Source: an uncultured Verrucomicrobiota bacterium
Lineage (GTDB): Bacteria > Verrucomicrobiota > Verrucomicrobiia > Limisphaerales > UBA9464
Length of the DNA stretch: 62,614 nt
Reading direction: 5' to 3'
Assembly (NCBI GenBank): GCA_903907925.1
Contig: CAIVQB010000055.1
Location: 1 to 62,614 of the forward strand
Both the position numbers and the translations under genes were made by a program. This document shows positions 18,748-26,600 of the stretch, in pieces. Within the stretch, counting starts at the first letter, position 1, and each line of letters starts with the position of its first letter. The notes below the pieces were generated by a model. That model searched no databases. It was given only the letters and a program-made list of their open reading frames with translations, and was not told the origin of the DNA.

Positions 18748-20118
18748 ATGAGCTGTTTCACCACCCGCCGCCGGCTGTTCTCCCTGATCCCGGTGGCTCT
18801 CCTCGCGCTGACAGCGGCCTCCACGGGCCTCTCCGTTTCACTCCAGGCGGCTCCGCCGGCGGGCTTCACGCCGTTGTTCAATGAAAAGGATCTGACCGGA
18901 TTCCGCGGCGGCGACACCTTTGATCATCGCAAGCTCCTCGCCATGCCTGAGGACCAGCGGGCGGCACAGATCGCCAAATGGACCACCAGCATGCGCGAGG
19001 TGAATCCCAAGACCGGCAAGGCGCATTGGTACGTCGAGGGCAACGAACTCGTGAACGACGGCTTCGGCGCCTATGCCACCACCGAAAAAGACTACGGTGA
19101 TTTTGAATTGCTGGTGGAATACAAGACCGTGCCGCTGGCCGACTCCGGCATTTACCTGCGCGGCGTCCCCCAAGTCCAGATATGGGACTATACTGAGAAG
19201 GCGAAGTTCAACCTCGGTGCCGACAAAGGATCCGGCGGACTGTGGAACAATTCTCCGGGTGCGCCGGGCAAGGATCCGCGGGTCCTGGCCGATAAACCGT
19301 TCGGCGAATGGAATCGCTTCCGTATCGTCATGGTAGGTGCCCGGGTGAGTGTCTGGCTGAACGGCAAATCGGTCGTCGAACACGCCCTCCTCGAAAACTA
19401 TTACGATCGCAAGCAGCCCATCCCCGTCCGCGGTCCGATCCAGTTGCAGACCCACGGCGGCGAGATCCGCTGGCGCAACATCAACATCCGCGAGATCGGC
19501 GGAAAGGAAGCCAACGAGCTCCTCGCGCATCACGGCGAAGCCGGCTTCAAATCCGTCTTCAACGGCAAGTCCTTCGAAGGCTGGGACGGCCCGGTTGATA
19601 ACTACGAAGTCGTGGAGAACGCGGTCCGCTGCAAGCCCCACAAGGGCGGTACCATCTTCACCAAGGCCGAGTACGACGACTTCAAGGCCCGGCTGGAGTT
19701 CAAGCTGCCCCCTGGCGGCAACAACGGTCTGGCCATCCGCTATCCCGGCTCCGGCGACACCGCGTATGTCGGCATGTGCGAGTCGCAGGTGTTGGACGAC
19801 AACTACGAAAAGGCGACCGGAGAAAAGATTGATCCCCGCCAGACCCATGGATCCGCCTATGGCATGGTCGCCGCCGCCCGCGGTTACCAACGCCCCATTG
19901 GTGACTGGAACTTCGAGGAAGTGACGGTCAAGGGCTCCACGATCCGGGTCGAACTGAACGGCACGCTGATCCTCGATGCCGACCTTTCGAAGGTGACCGA
20001 GTTCATGGCCAATTCCGCCCATCCCGGGAAGGATCGCACCCGTGGCCATTTCGGGTTCGCCGGCCACAACGACCCGGTGATGTTCCGGAACATCCGGATC
20101 GAACCGCTGCCGCATTGA
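18748..20118 (+). CDS. Tandem DUF1080 protein (3-keto-disaccharide hydrolase-like)
   Basis: A 456-residue exported protein with GGGGGA upstream of the ATG and a signal peptide to about residue 35 (SLQAAPPAG). It has two DUF1080 beta-jelly-roll domains, roughly residues 38-255 (FTPLFNEKDLTGFRGG ... DSGIYLRGVPQVQIWD) and 270-455 (FKSVFNGKSFEGWDG ... GNNGLAIRYPG). Both belong to the concanavalin-like family now named 3-keto-disaccharide hydrolase, and two copies in one chain are less usual. The divergent agarase-like enzyme, 189 bases away, suggests a shared role in polysaccharide use. Specificity is not determined by sequence. Confidence 0.9.
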   Translation: MSCFTTRRRLFSLIPVALLALTAASTGLSVSLQAAPPAGFTPLFNEKDLTGFRGGDTFDHRKLLAMPEDQRAAQIAKWTTSMREVNPKTGKAHWYVEGNELVNDGFGAYATTEKDYGDFELLVEYKTVPLADSGIYLRGVPQVQIWDYTEKAKFNLGADKGSGGLWNNSPGAPGKDPRVLADKPFGEWNRFRIVMVGARVSVWLNGKSVVEHALLENYYDRKQPIPVRGPIQLQTHGGEIRWRNINIREIGGKEANELLAHHGEAGFKSVFNGKSFEGWDGPVDNYEVVENAVRCKPHKGGTIFTKAEYDDFKARLEFKLPPGGNNGLAIRYPGSGDTAYVGMCESQVLDDNYEKATGEKIDPRQTHGSAYGMVAAARGYQRPIGDWNFEEVTVKGSTIRVELNGTLILDADLSKVTEFMANSAHPGKDRTRGHFGFAGHNDPVMFRNIRIEPLPH

Positions 20119-20157
20119 AGCAGTTCAGATTTTCAGCGGTATTGCCGATTTGACAAG

Positions 20158-20194
20158 AACGACCGTGCCGCCGCAGCGTGGTGTCGGTCGTTTT
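20158..20194 (+). terminator. Terminator-like stem-loop after the DUF1080 gene
   Basis: AACGACCG at 20158-20165 pairs with CGGTCGTT at 20185-20192, an 8-bp stem with a 19-base loop, followed by further T residues to make TTTT at 20191-20194. It lies 40 bases after the DUF1080 stop and seven bases before the chosen start of the next gene, so it could instead control translation of that gene. Confidence 0.35.
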
Positions 20195-20200
20195 CCCAAC

Positions 20201-21370
20201 ATGCCCTTTTCCCAACCCACCCGGCGCAGTCGCCGAACCCTGGCAGTGCTTCGGCTGAAGGCTGCGCGCTGGGCGATGTGTGGCGTGGGAAGTGGCCTGG
20301 CGTGGTTCGCGGTGACCGGGCAGGATTCGAGCCTGTTGCAGCCGCTGGTCCTGCCGCCGGGATCGACGCAGGCACCCAGCCAGCTCGGCAGCTTCACGAT
20401 CAACATCAACGCCGGTTCGGGACTTGCCGGCAACAGCGCCGCCCTCGCGGCCTTCAACCGCGCGGCAGCGCACTGGATGTCCTATTTCAGCGACCCGATC
20501 ACGGTCACCATCAGCGCGGACCTCACCGGCGGTTTCTCCTCGGCCAACATCATTGGCCAGACCAGTTCGGTCCTGCTTACAAGTAGCTACACCACCATTC
20601 GCAACGCGATGGTCTCCGACGCCGTCGGTTCCAGTTTTCGGGCGATCGACGCCTTTCTCCCTACCAGCGCCCAATTCTCCGCCACGCTGCCCTCCAGCGA
20701 CACCCTCAGCGGAAACATCCAGTTGACCAAGGCCAACGCCAAAGCCCTTGGGTTCACCGGTCTTGACGGAACGTTCGGAACGACGGATGCCACCATTCAA
20801 TTCAACAACGCCTTCAGTTTCGACTACGACAACAGCAACGGCGTGACGCCCGGCACGATCGATTTCGAGAGCGTGGCGACGCATGAGATCGGTCACGCCC
20901 TCGGCTTCATCTCGGCGGTCGACAACATCGACGGCACCACCCCGCCGATCTCGGTTACCCCGACCACACTGGACCTGTTTCGCTTCACCAACGGTGGTGC
21001 CAACGATCCAACGACTTCGGCTCAGTTCACCACCGATCCCCGGGATCTCCGGCCGGGTTCGGATGTTCTCTTGACTGACACGGTGAGCAGCTTCCGCTTC
21101 TCGACCGGCCTCACCCAGGGCGACGGCCGCCAGGCGAGCCATTGGAAGGATGACGGCCTCACCGGCACCTACATCGGCATCATGGATCCCACCATGCCGG
21201 CGGGACTTGTGGAGCCCATCACCACGGCGGACGTGAAGGCCCTCGCCCTGATCGGTTGGAACGCCACCGTGCCAGAACCCTCCACCTGGTCCGCCACCGG
21301 AGCGATGGTCCTGTTCCTCGGCAACGGCGCCTGGCGCTGGCACCGATCCCGCCGGAAGAACCTGGTTTAG
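20201..21370 (+). CDS. PEP-CTERM metalloprotease with HExxHxxG site
   Basis: A 389-residue exported protein. The ATG at 20201 is preferred over a TTG at 20150. An Arg-rich start and hydrophobic signal end near VTGQDSS. The middle contains THEIGHALGF, the zinc-binding HExxHxxG of metzincin-like metalloproteases, preceded by a DFESVA stretch. The third zinc ligand may be in the downstream GIMDPTMPAG region, which also resembles the Met-turn. The C-terminus is VPEPSTW, a hydrophobic span and RSRRK, a PEP-CTERM signal. It resembles the family of NF038122-type PEP-CTERM metalloproteases; the substrate is unknown. Confidence 0.85.
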   Translation: MPFSQPTRRSRRTLAVLRLKAARWAMCGVGSGLAWFAVTGQDSSLLQPLVLPPGSTQAPSQLGSFTININAGSGLAGNSAALAAFNRAAAHWMSYFSDPITVTISADLTGGFSSANIIGQTSSVLLTSSYTTIRNAMVSDAVGSSFRAIDAFLPTSAQFSATLPSSDTLSGNIQLTKANAKALGFTGLDGTFGTTDATIQFNNAFSFDYDNSNGVTPGTIDFESVATHEIGHALGFISAVDNIDGTTPPISVTPTTLDLFRFTNGGANDPTTSAQFTTDPRDLRPGSDVLLTDTVSSFRFSTGLTQGDGRQASHWKDDGLTGTYIGIMDPTMPAGLVEPITTADVKALALIGWNATVPEPSTWSATGAMVLFLGNGAWRWHRSRRKNLV

Positions 21371-21374
21371 GCCT

Positions 21375-21480
21375 GTCCTTCCGCTCCGAGGGCCAAAGGT
21401 CCGCACCATACCAGCCTCGGGCATCGCCCAAGGATTCAGTTCCGGCACCCTCCCTTCCACTGGAGGGCTCACTTCCACGC
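21375..21480 (+). repeat. Dispersed repeat fragment, GQRPG type
   Basis: The stretch GGGCCAAAGGTCCGCACCAT then ACCAGCCTCGGGCATCGCCC corresponds to CGGCCCCATACCAGCCCGGG then GCAACGCCCCGGG at 23310-23345. Both belong to a repeat class that translates as (P/L)GQRPG in PVC genomes. This one lies directly after the metalloprotease stop. Confidence 0.45.
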
Positions 21481-21489
21481 GAGCCCCAT

Positions 21490-21651
21490 ATGGACGACAT
21501 GAGAACGGAGGAGCTTTTCAAGAGCTTGGTCGGACGTCGGTACACAATCCGGGGATTTGATGACTTCGGCCAGATTGAGCTTCGCCCCAAGCGCGACCAC
21601 GTCGTCTGGATTGAGACGGACCTTGTGAAGCTTGTTAGGACTTCACGATGA
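21490..21651 (+). CDS. Small protein of unknown function (53 residues)
   Basis: ATG at 21490 (or 21499) opens a charged 53-residue protein: MRTEELFKSLVGRRYTIRGF, then a short beta-like segment GQIELRP and VVWIETDLVKL. The amino-acid pattern is protein-like, with alternating hydrophobic and charged residues, and differs from the Arg/Pro-rich shadows typical of this genome. I do not recognise a family. A stem-loop at 21658-21733 follows its stop, as in a gene cassette. It could still be a chance ORF. Confidence 0.4.
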   Translation: MDDMRTEELFKSLVGRRYTIRGFDDFGQIELRPKRDHVVWIETDLVKLVRTSR

Positions 21652-21657
21652 CTTCGA

Positions 21658-21733
21658 CCAACCATCGGTTCAAGCCACCCGCCATGTGCCCGCAGCTTCC
21701 AATCTACCGTCAGTGGCTGGCGGTGGCTCACCC
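21658..21733. repeat. Structured hairpin resembling an integron attC site
   Basis: GACCAACCATCGGTTCAAGC at 21656-21675 starts like the left half of an attC site (core AAC then GTTCAAGC). The arm GCCACCCGCCA at 21674-21684 pairs with TGGCGGTGGC at 21718-21727 with a single bulge. The outer GGT at 21668-21670 can pair with ACC at 21730-21732. The right-hand core (expected GTTRRRY) is degenerate (GTAGCGC). It sits between two small unknown genes. Confidence 0.35.
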
Positions 21734-21758
21734 GTAGCGCAGCTCCGCGTCCCGTTTC

Positions 21759-22370
21759 ATGAATGCTTTTTCCACCACCAACCCATCTGGCAGACCGATA
21801 GCATTGCTTTTGCTTGTCTGGTTCCTCGTAGCGATCGCTGTGGGCGCATCTGGATGTTTGACGGCTTTGCGGCCGCCAGCGCCTCAAGTCGTCATTCTTG
21901 TTCTGACCGCGGGTTCACTCGCGGCCGGGTTTTTCATCCCGAGCTTCCTCGATTGGGCCGATAGGGCATCACTCCGCGCGCTCGTCGCGCCGCATCTCTT
22001 CCGTTTGGTCGGGGTTTATTTTCTGATTCTTGCCCGCAGCGGCGAGTTGGCTCCGGGCTTTGCGATCCCGGCGGGCTACGGCGACATCGTCGTTGCCATG
22101 ATTGCTCTGATTCTACTCGTCGCTGTGAGCCCAAAGACCATCACAGGGCTGCGCCTTTACACCGCATGGAACCTTCTGGGCCTGATGGATATTCTCTTTG
22201 TCGTCGCCACTGCTGCACGGACGGGGATCTCCAACCCGGCATCCATGCAAGCGATACTGCATCTGCCATTGAGTCTGCTCCCAACATTCTTGGTGCCGGT
22301 CATTATTACCAGTCACACTCTACTGTTTTGGCGGCTCAGGAAGGCAACGAGTTCTTATCTAGCCATTTGA
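21759..22370 (+). CDS. Multi-pass membrane protein of unknown function
   Basis: A 203-residue protein with about six hydrophobic segments (for example [45 protein letters not shown] and [19 protein letters not shown]). No catalytic motif is visible, and the family is not recognised. The codon choice is less GC-biased than in flanking genes, which may mean it was acquired. The stop at 22370 abuts the ATG of the lipoprotein gene at 22371, so the two are probably co-transcribed. Confidence 0.75.
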   Translation: MNAFSTTNPSGRPIALLLLVWFLVAIAVGASGCLTALRPPAPQVVILVLTAGSLAAGFFIPSFLDWADRASLRALVAPHLFRLVGVYFLILARSGELAPGFAIPAGYGDIVVAMIALILLVAVSPKTITGLRLYTAWNLLGLMDILFVVATAARTGISNPASMQAILHLPLSLLPTFLVPVIITSHTLLFWRLRKATSSYLAI

Positions 22371-22850
22371 ATGAGGAAGGCGACAGACAGCCAGTCGTTG
22401 TTGGGCGCACTGGCCTTGTCATGGGTTCTCGGACTCACCGCCTGCCACAGCACGCAGACAACAATCGCAGCGAAGCTAGTACCGCTGCAGGGCTATTGGG
22501 AAGGCGAAGGGGCGGGAGGCAAATGCTCCATCAACATCACGGGCAACTCGCTCCTCTATCGTGCCGGCACAAACTGGTGGAAGGCGACATTCACGCTGCC
22601 AGCAGGCACCGACCCGGAGCAGCTACACGCCACGATCAAACAGAGTTCGCCATCAAGGAATGGCATCGGCACGGTCGTCTTCGCCATCTTCAAGATTGAA
22701 GACGGGACGCTCCTGCTGGCTGAAGACGACGGCTCCGACAAGCCGCCGAAAGCCTTTGCCGATGCCTCGAGCCGATACACCGTGAAGAAGGTTCAACTTC
22801 AAAAGGAGAAGGCCGAAACATCGACATCCAAAAGAACGGGAAAACCATGA
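22371..22850 (+). CDS. Putative lipoprotein of unknown function
   Basis: A 159-residue protein that begins directly after the membrane-protein stop. A short signal peptide ends in the lipobox LTAC (GLTACHS), so the mature protein should be lipid-anchored. The mature part is a small beta-rich domain (LQGYWEGEGAGGKCSINITG, then WWKATFTLPAGTD), reminiscent of TIGR03067-like small domains, with a Lys-rich tail. Function unknown. An ATG overlapping its stop (22847) opens a frame that is not protein-like. Confidence 0.7.
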   Translation: MRKATDSQSLLGALALSWVLGLTACHSTQTTIAAKLVPLQGYWEGEGAGGKCSINITGNSLLYRAGTNWWKATFTLPAGTDPEQLHATIKQSSPSRNGIGTVVFAIFKIEDGTLLLAEDDGSDKPPKAFADASSRYTVKKVQLQKEKAETSTSKRTGKP

Positions 22851-23512
22851 CACCCAACCAGTTTGAATCACTCGGAATCACTGGCTTCCCATCCTCCCAG
22901 GGAAACTCAATCCCGCAACAGGGGGCTCACCGAGCGCAAACGATTCAGGATTGGCTGATCGCCGCCGTACAAAACTGGCGAACGCTGACAAAACAGACGC
23001 TCAGTCCGGCCGGGATTGGGCAGAACCAAGGCGGACTCATCGAAGTTCAGTTCCGAGCAGAGGGCGAAATGGCCCATCGGGCTTCGATCAAAGCATTTCG
23101 CCCGCACCAGGCCTCCCGGCGCGACTTACCATCGCCTATACGATTTGGAAGTACGGCCCAACCCCGATGCCAAAACCGCTATCGCCGCTTATTCCGTCCA
23201 GCTCGCTCAGCCGCCCCGGGCAACACGCCCTAACCTTTTGACATTTGGGATCAGGAATCGCTGTGCAGCCTCTGGTTCTCGCCCCCGTATAGGATCCGAA
23301 GCGCCAACTGCGCGGCCCCATACCAGCCCGGGGCAACGCCCCGGGATTTGATATACCCCAGGCTCTCAAGGGCTGAAGGCCCGCTCCATCGACCCATCCA
23401 GAAATGGTCCGAGCCGTTGGCCCTCACCCGGAGATGGAATGCCGTCCTGGGGCGCTGCCCCAAGCTGGTATGTCGCGGGCCTTTGGCCCTGAACTGAGCA
23501 GTGGCAAACGGA
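22851..23512. other. Gene-free region with repeat and possible remnant
   Basis: In 662 bases no complete gene is supported. Around 23116-23233 one frame reads TYHRLYDLEVRPNPDAKTA, which looks protein-like but has no start and is broken on both sides, so it may be a decayed gene. The part from about 23290 to 23500 is dispersed repeat. Confidence 0.5.
23290..23500 (-). repeat. Dispersed repeat, GQRPG type, two facing halves
   Basis: CCATACCAGCCCGGGGCAAC then GCCCCGGG at about 23319-23345 is followed, after a spacer about a weighted-down gene name and ranking phrase (GGGCTGAAGGCCCG), by CCTGGGGCGCTGCCCCAAGC and TGGTATG at 23444-23472. The second half is an inverted version of the first. The minus strand translates as HTSLGQRPRTAF, a peptide familiar from spurious ORFs in PVC genomes. 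It lies downstream of modC. Confidence 0.5.
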
Positions 23513-24175
23513 TCAGCCACCCAATGCCGGGCCTCCGAACTCCACACGACCGGCACGAATCGTCGCCACTTCGTCGCACAAGGCGGCCACTTCGCCGGCG
23601 TCGTGGCTGACGTAGAGGATGGGCACCCGGCACTGGTCGCGGATCCGGAAGAGCAAGGGCACGATGCGGTCCCGCAACGCCGGATCCAGTCCGGTCAATG
23701 GCTCGTCCAACAACAACAGGCGCGGACCGGAAACCAGCGCGCGTCCGAGCGCCACCCGCTGGCGGTCCCCACCGGAGAGTTTTCCCACCGGTCGATCGAG
23801 AAGGTCCTGCAATTCGAGCACCCGGATCACCGTTTCCAAATCCGGCATTCCAGGTCGCAACACGGCCGGCTGCCCAAAACGGAGATTCTCCCGCGCGTTC
23901 AAATGGGGAAACAGCGCGAGATCCTGCGGAACGTAACCGATTGATCGACGGTGCGGCGGGATCATCCGCTGGGAGGGCTCGTCGGTGAGCACTTCGTGTT
24001 GGAGCAGGATGCGACCGCTCACCGGTTTCCGCAGTCCGGCGATCGTTTCCAGCAGGGTCGTTTTTCCCGCACCAGACGGACCGGAGATGCCGGTGATGCG
24101 TCCGGTGAAAACGGCGTCCGCCTCCAGTGAGAACGAGCCCATCACCACCCGCACCTTTTCCAGAATGAGACTCAC
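23513..24175 (-). CDS. modC: Molybdate ABC transporter ATP-binding protein
   Basis: A 220-residue ABC ATPase that powers molybdate (or tungstate) import. Walker A is GPSGAGKTT, the Q-loop is VPQDLALFPH, the signature LSGGDRQRVALGRAL and Walker B LLLLDEPLTGLD, with the switch His in YVSHD. ModC is typically about 350 residues with a C-terminal molybdate-binding MOP/TOBE domain; that domain is absent here. GTG at 24175 overlaps the modB stop by four bases (GTGA), so the two are coupled. Identification as Mod rests on the ModB neighbour and sequence style; a sulfate-type transporter is the alternative. Confidence 0.82.
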   Translation of the reverse strand: MSLILEKVRVVMGSFSLEADAVFTGRITGISGPSGAGKTTLLETIAGLRKPVSGRILLQHEVLTDEPSQRMIPPHRRSIGYVPQDLALFPHLNARENLRFGQPAVLRPGMPDLETVIRVLELQDLLDRPVGKLSGGDRQRVALGRALVSGPRLLLLDEPLTGLDPALRDRIVPLLFRIRDQCRVPILYVSHDAGEVAALCDEVATIRAGRVEFGGPALGG

Positions 24176-24846
24176 AGCCCACCTCCGCGTCGACGCCAGG
24201 CACCCCCGGCAAGACTGACGGCACCGAGTGCGATCACCGCTGAAACGGCGGCCAGCACCATTGCGTGGTCGTCATTTCCGAGCTGCACCGATTGATAGAG
24301 GGCCAGCGAAAGGGTCTGGGTGCGCCCGGGAATGTTGCCGGCAATCATGATCGTCGCGCCGAATTCCCCGAGGGCGCGCGCGAAGGCCAGGAGGGTTCCG
24401 GACAGGATTCCGCGGATCGCCAGCGGCAGACTGATCCGGAAGAAAACCCGCCACGGTCCCGCACCGAGAGTCGCCGCCACTGCCTCCAACCGGGGATTGA
24501 CCTCTTCAAACGCGGTCCGTGCCGATCGTACCAGCAGGGGCAGCGACATCACCGACAGGGCCAGCACCACCGCCCGCCATGTGAAAATGACTTCGATTCC
24601 AAACGCCCGTTCCAGGAACCCGCCAATCCATCCGCGTCGACCAAACAACTTCAGGAGAATCAATCCGGTGGCCACCGGTGGAAGCACCAACGGCAGAGTG
24701 ACCGCCGTTTCCAGCCACGATTTTCCCGGCCAATTCGGTCGGGCCAGCAGCCAGGCCAATCCGATTCCAAACGGCAGAATGACGGCGGTGCTCAGGGCCG
24801 CCATTCCGACAGTGAACAGAATGATCTGAAGATCGACGGCGGTCAT
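24172..24846 (-). CDS. modB: Molybdate ABC transporter permease
   Basis: A 224-residue inner-membrane permease of normal ModB length with about five membrane spans. The cytoplasmic EAA loop (EAVAATLGAGPWRVFFRISLP) contacts the ATPase, and the ALGEFGATIMIAGNIPGRTQT stretch is characteristic of ModB/CysT-type permeases. It is the first gene of the leftward pair. The periplasmic binding protein modA, usually just upstream, is missing: the 403 bases up to the divergent phosphonoacetate hydrolase gene contain no ORF of that kind. Confidence 0.88.
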   Translation of the reverse strand: MTAVDLQIILFTVGMAALSTAVILPFGIGLAWLLARPNWPGKSWLETAVTLPLVLPPVATGLILLKLFGRRGWIGGFLERAFGIEVIFTWRAVVLALSVMSLPLLVRSARTAFEEVNPRLEAVAATLGAGPWRVFFRISLPLAIRGILSGTLLAFARALGEFGATIMIAGNIPGRTQTLSLALYQSVQLGNDDHAMVLAAVSAVIALGAVSLAGGAWRRRGGGL

Positions 24847-25249
24847 CGCAGCAACGGGCAGTGCCCGGTAACCCGGTCACGACAGCAGAGTCCGAGGTCT
24901 TCGGGCAGTACCGCGGCGTGGAAGTTGAGTCTCAAAGGGCGCAGCAGAATCGACCGTTGCCGGTTCCAGGGTCAAACGGGAACTCGGATGCCATGACTTC
25001 TGGTCGCCGCCGGAGATACCCGAATTGTCACCGTGAAAGTCTTGCTAGGCCGCCGCGACCCGGCCGAGCCTTTGTCCACCCTTGCCACGCCTGGCCCATC
25101 GCTGTCGACCGGAGGAGAACGATCCAACACGGATTCATATGCCCATTTCAGAGGATTCCCGCCGCCTCGAGATCGCGGCAGCTTCCCACGCACGCAATAG
25201 AAGCCGGTAGGATTCATCGACGAACCGGCCTGCATTCTGGAACCTCTCA
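24847..25249. other. Divergent intergenic region, no gene seen
   Basis: A 403-base gap between modB (leftward) and phnA (rightward). No ORF has protein-like composition, and no modA fragment is recognised. I looked for a molybdenum-cofactor riboswitch ahead of modB and did not find a convincing one. Promoters were not resolved. Confidence 0.5.
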
Positions 25250-26536
25250 ATGCCCACTTCAAACCGCCCTGCCCCGTCCACAACCGCCTTCACGGTAAAC
25301 GGCCGGACCTATTCACCACCCGCCCGCCCGGTGGCCGTCATCTGCCTCGACGGGTCCGCCGATGAATACCTCGACGCGGCCCTCGCCCGCGGCCGGATGC
25401 CGAATCTCCACCGGATTTCGGCCGCCGGCCATCGTGGGTTCGCCCGCGGAGCCATGCCGAGCTTCACCAACGTCAACAACAGCTCCATCGTCACCGGTGT
25501 TCCGCCCTCGGTGCACGGCATCGGCGGGAATTTCTTCTTCGACACCTCGATCGGCCAGGAGGTGATGATGAATTCGGCGAAGTTTCTCCGGGTGGAGACG
25601 TTGTTTCCATCGGCTCAAAAGGCCGGTCGAAAGGTGGCGGTGGTCACTGCGAAGGAAAAGCTGCGCGACATCTTCGCCAGCGGGTTGATTTCACTCGGCG
25701 GCATCGCCTTTTCTTCCGAGAAGGCCAATCAGGCCCGCCTGGAGAGCCACGGGATCGAAGCCGTCGAGGCCTTGGTCGGCCCAACTCCGGCGATCTACAG
25801 CGGCGAGGCTTCGATCTATGTGTTGCGGGCGGGAGTCCGGATGTTGGAAGCAGGACGCGCCGATTTTCTCTATCTCAGCACGACGGATTTCATGCAGCAC
25901 AAGTACGCGCCGGAAGCCCCGGAAGCGCTCGACTTCTACGCCGCCATTGATGCGGAGATCGGTCAACTGCTTCGGCTCGGCGCGGTGGTGGGAGTGACGG
26001 CCGATCACGGAATGAACGCCAAACAACGACCGGATGGTTCGCCGAATGTAATCTATTTGGAGACCCGTCTGGTGGAGCAGTTCGGTCCGGGATTCCGAGT
26101 CATCCTGCCGATCACCGATCCGTATGTGGTGCATCACGGGGCGCTCGGATCCTTCGCTCAAGTTCACCTGCCTGAAGCCCTGCTCGCCTCGCCGGACGGT
26201 CTCCGATCGATCATCGCCTGGCTGCAATCGTTGCCCGGAGTCACCGAGGTTCATCCACGGGAAATTGCATCCCGGTTGATGGAACTGCCCGCCGACCGCA
26301 TGGGTGATCTGGTGGTCTGTTCCGGTCGCGATGTCGTGCTGGGCCGGACGCCCGAGCATCACGATCTCAAGGCGCTGGAAGGCGGCCTTCGTTCCCACGG
26401 TGGACGCTACGAGGAGATGGTGCCCTTCGTCCTCAGCGAGCCGTTGAAGCCGGCGTACCTCACCCGTTTTCAGGGTGATCCACGCAACTTCGACATCTTC
26501 GATTTCACCTGCAACGGCACGGTCGCCTCCGCATGA
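25250..26536 (+). CDS. phnA: Phosphonoacetate hydrolase
   Basis: A 428-residue alkaline-phosphatase-superfamily enzyme that splits phosphonoacetate into acetate and phosphate. Metal and nucleophile positions are visible: D34 (ICLDGSADEY), T73 in MPSFTNVNNSSIVTG (the nucleophile), DFMQHKYAP with its Asp and His, VTADHGMNAK, and a late His in RSHGGRYEEM. The length is normal for PhnA. It is followed 64 bases later by the phosphonoacetaldehyde dehydrogenase gene, which makes its substrate, so the pair gives the last two steps of the PhnW-PhnY-PhnA route for 2-aminoethylphosphonate. The transaminase PhnW and a phosphonate importer are not in the window. Confidence 0.92.
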   Translation: MPTSNRPAPSTTAFTVNGRTYSPPARPVAVICLDGSADEYLDAALARGRMPNLHRISAAGHRGFARGAMPSFTNVNNSSIVTGVPPSVHGIGGNFFFDTSIGQEVMMNSAKFLRVETLFPSAQKAGRKVAVVTAKEKLRDIFASGLISLGGIAFSSEKANQARLESHGIEAVEALVGPTPAIYSGEASIYVLRAGVRMLEAGRADFLYLSTTDFMQHKYAPEAPEALDFYAAIDAEIGQLLRLGAVVGVTADHGMNAKQRPDGSPNVIYLETRLVEQFGPGFRVILPITDPYVVHHGALGSFAQVHLPEALLASPDGLRSIIAWLQSLPGVTEVHPREIASRLMELPADRMGDLVVCSGRDVVLGRTPEHHDLKALEGGLRSHGGRYEEMVPFVLSEPLKPAYLTRFQGDPRNFDIFDFTCNGTVASA

Positions 26537-26600
26537 AGTCCCTGCGGTAACCCTCCCTTCCTCCGCCCGTTCGTTTGACGCGATCGTCCCTGCCTTCCCC

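Noticed and set aside
20003..21478. 491-residue minus-strand ORF opposite the metalloprotease
   Set aside because: The plus strand has a signal peptide, HEIGHALGF and PEP-CTERM tail; the minus frame has none of these and is Arg/Gly-rich.
22847..23233. 128-residue ORF overlapping the lipoprotein stop
   Set aside because: Despite the ATGA overlap, its sequence is low in hydrophobic patterning and enters repeat-like DNA; no family resemblance.
24847..25249. Molybdenum-cofactor riboswitch upstream of modB
   Set aside because: I could not find the conserved paired elements of that riboswitch class in the minus strand.
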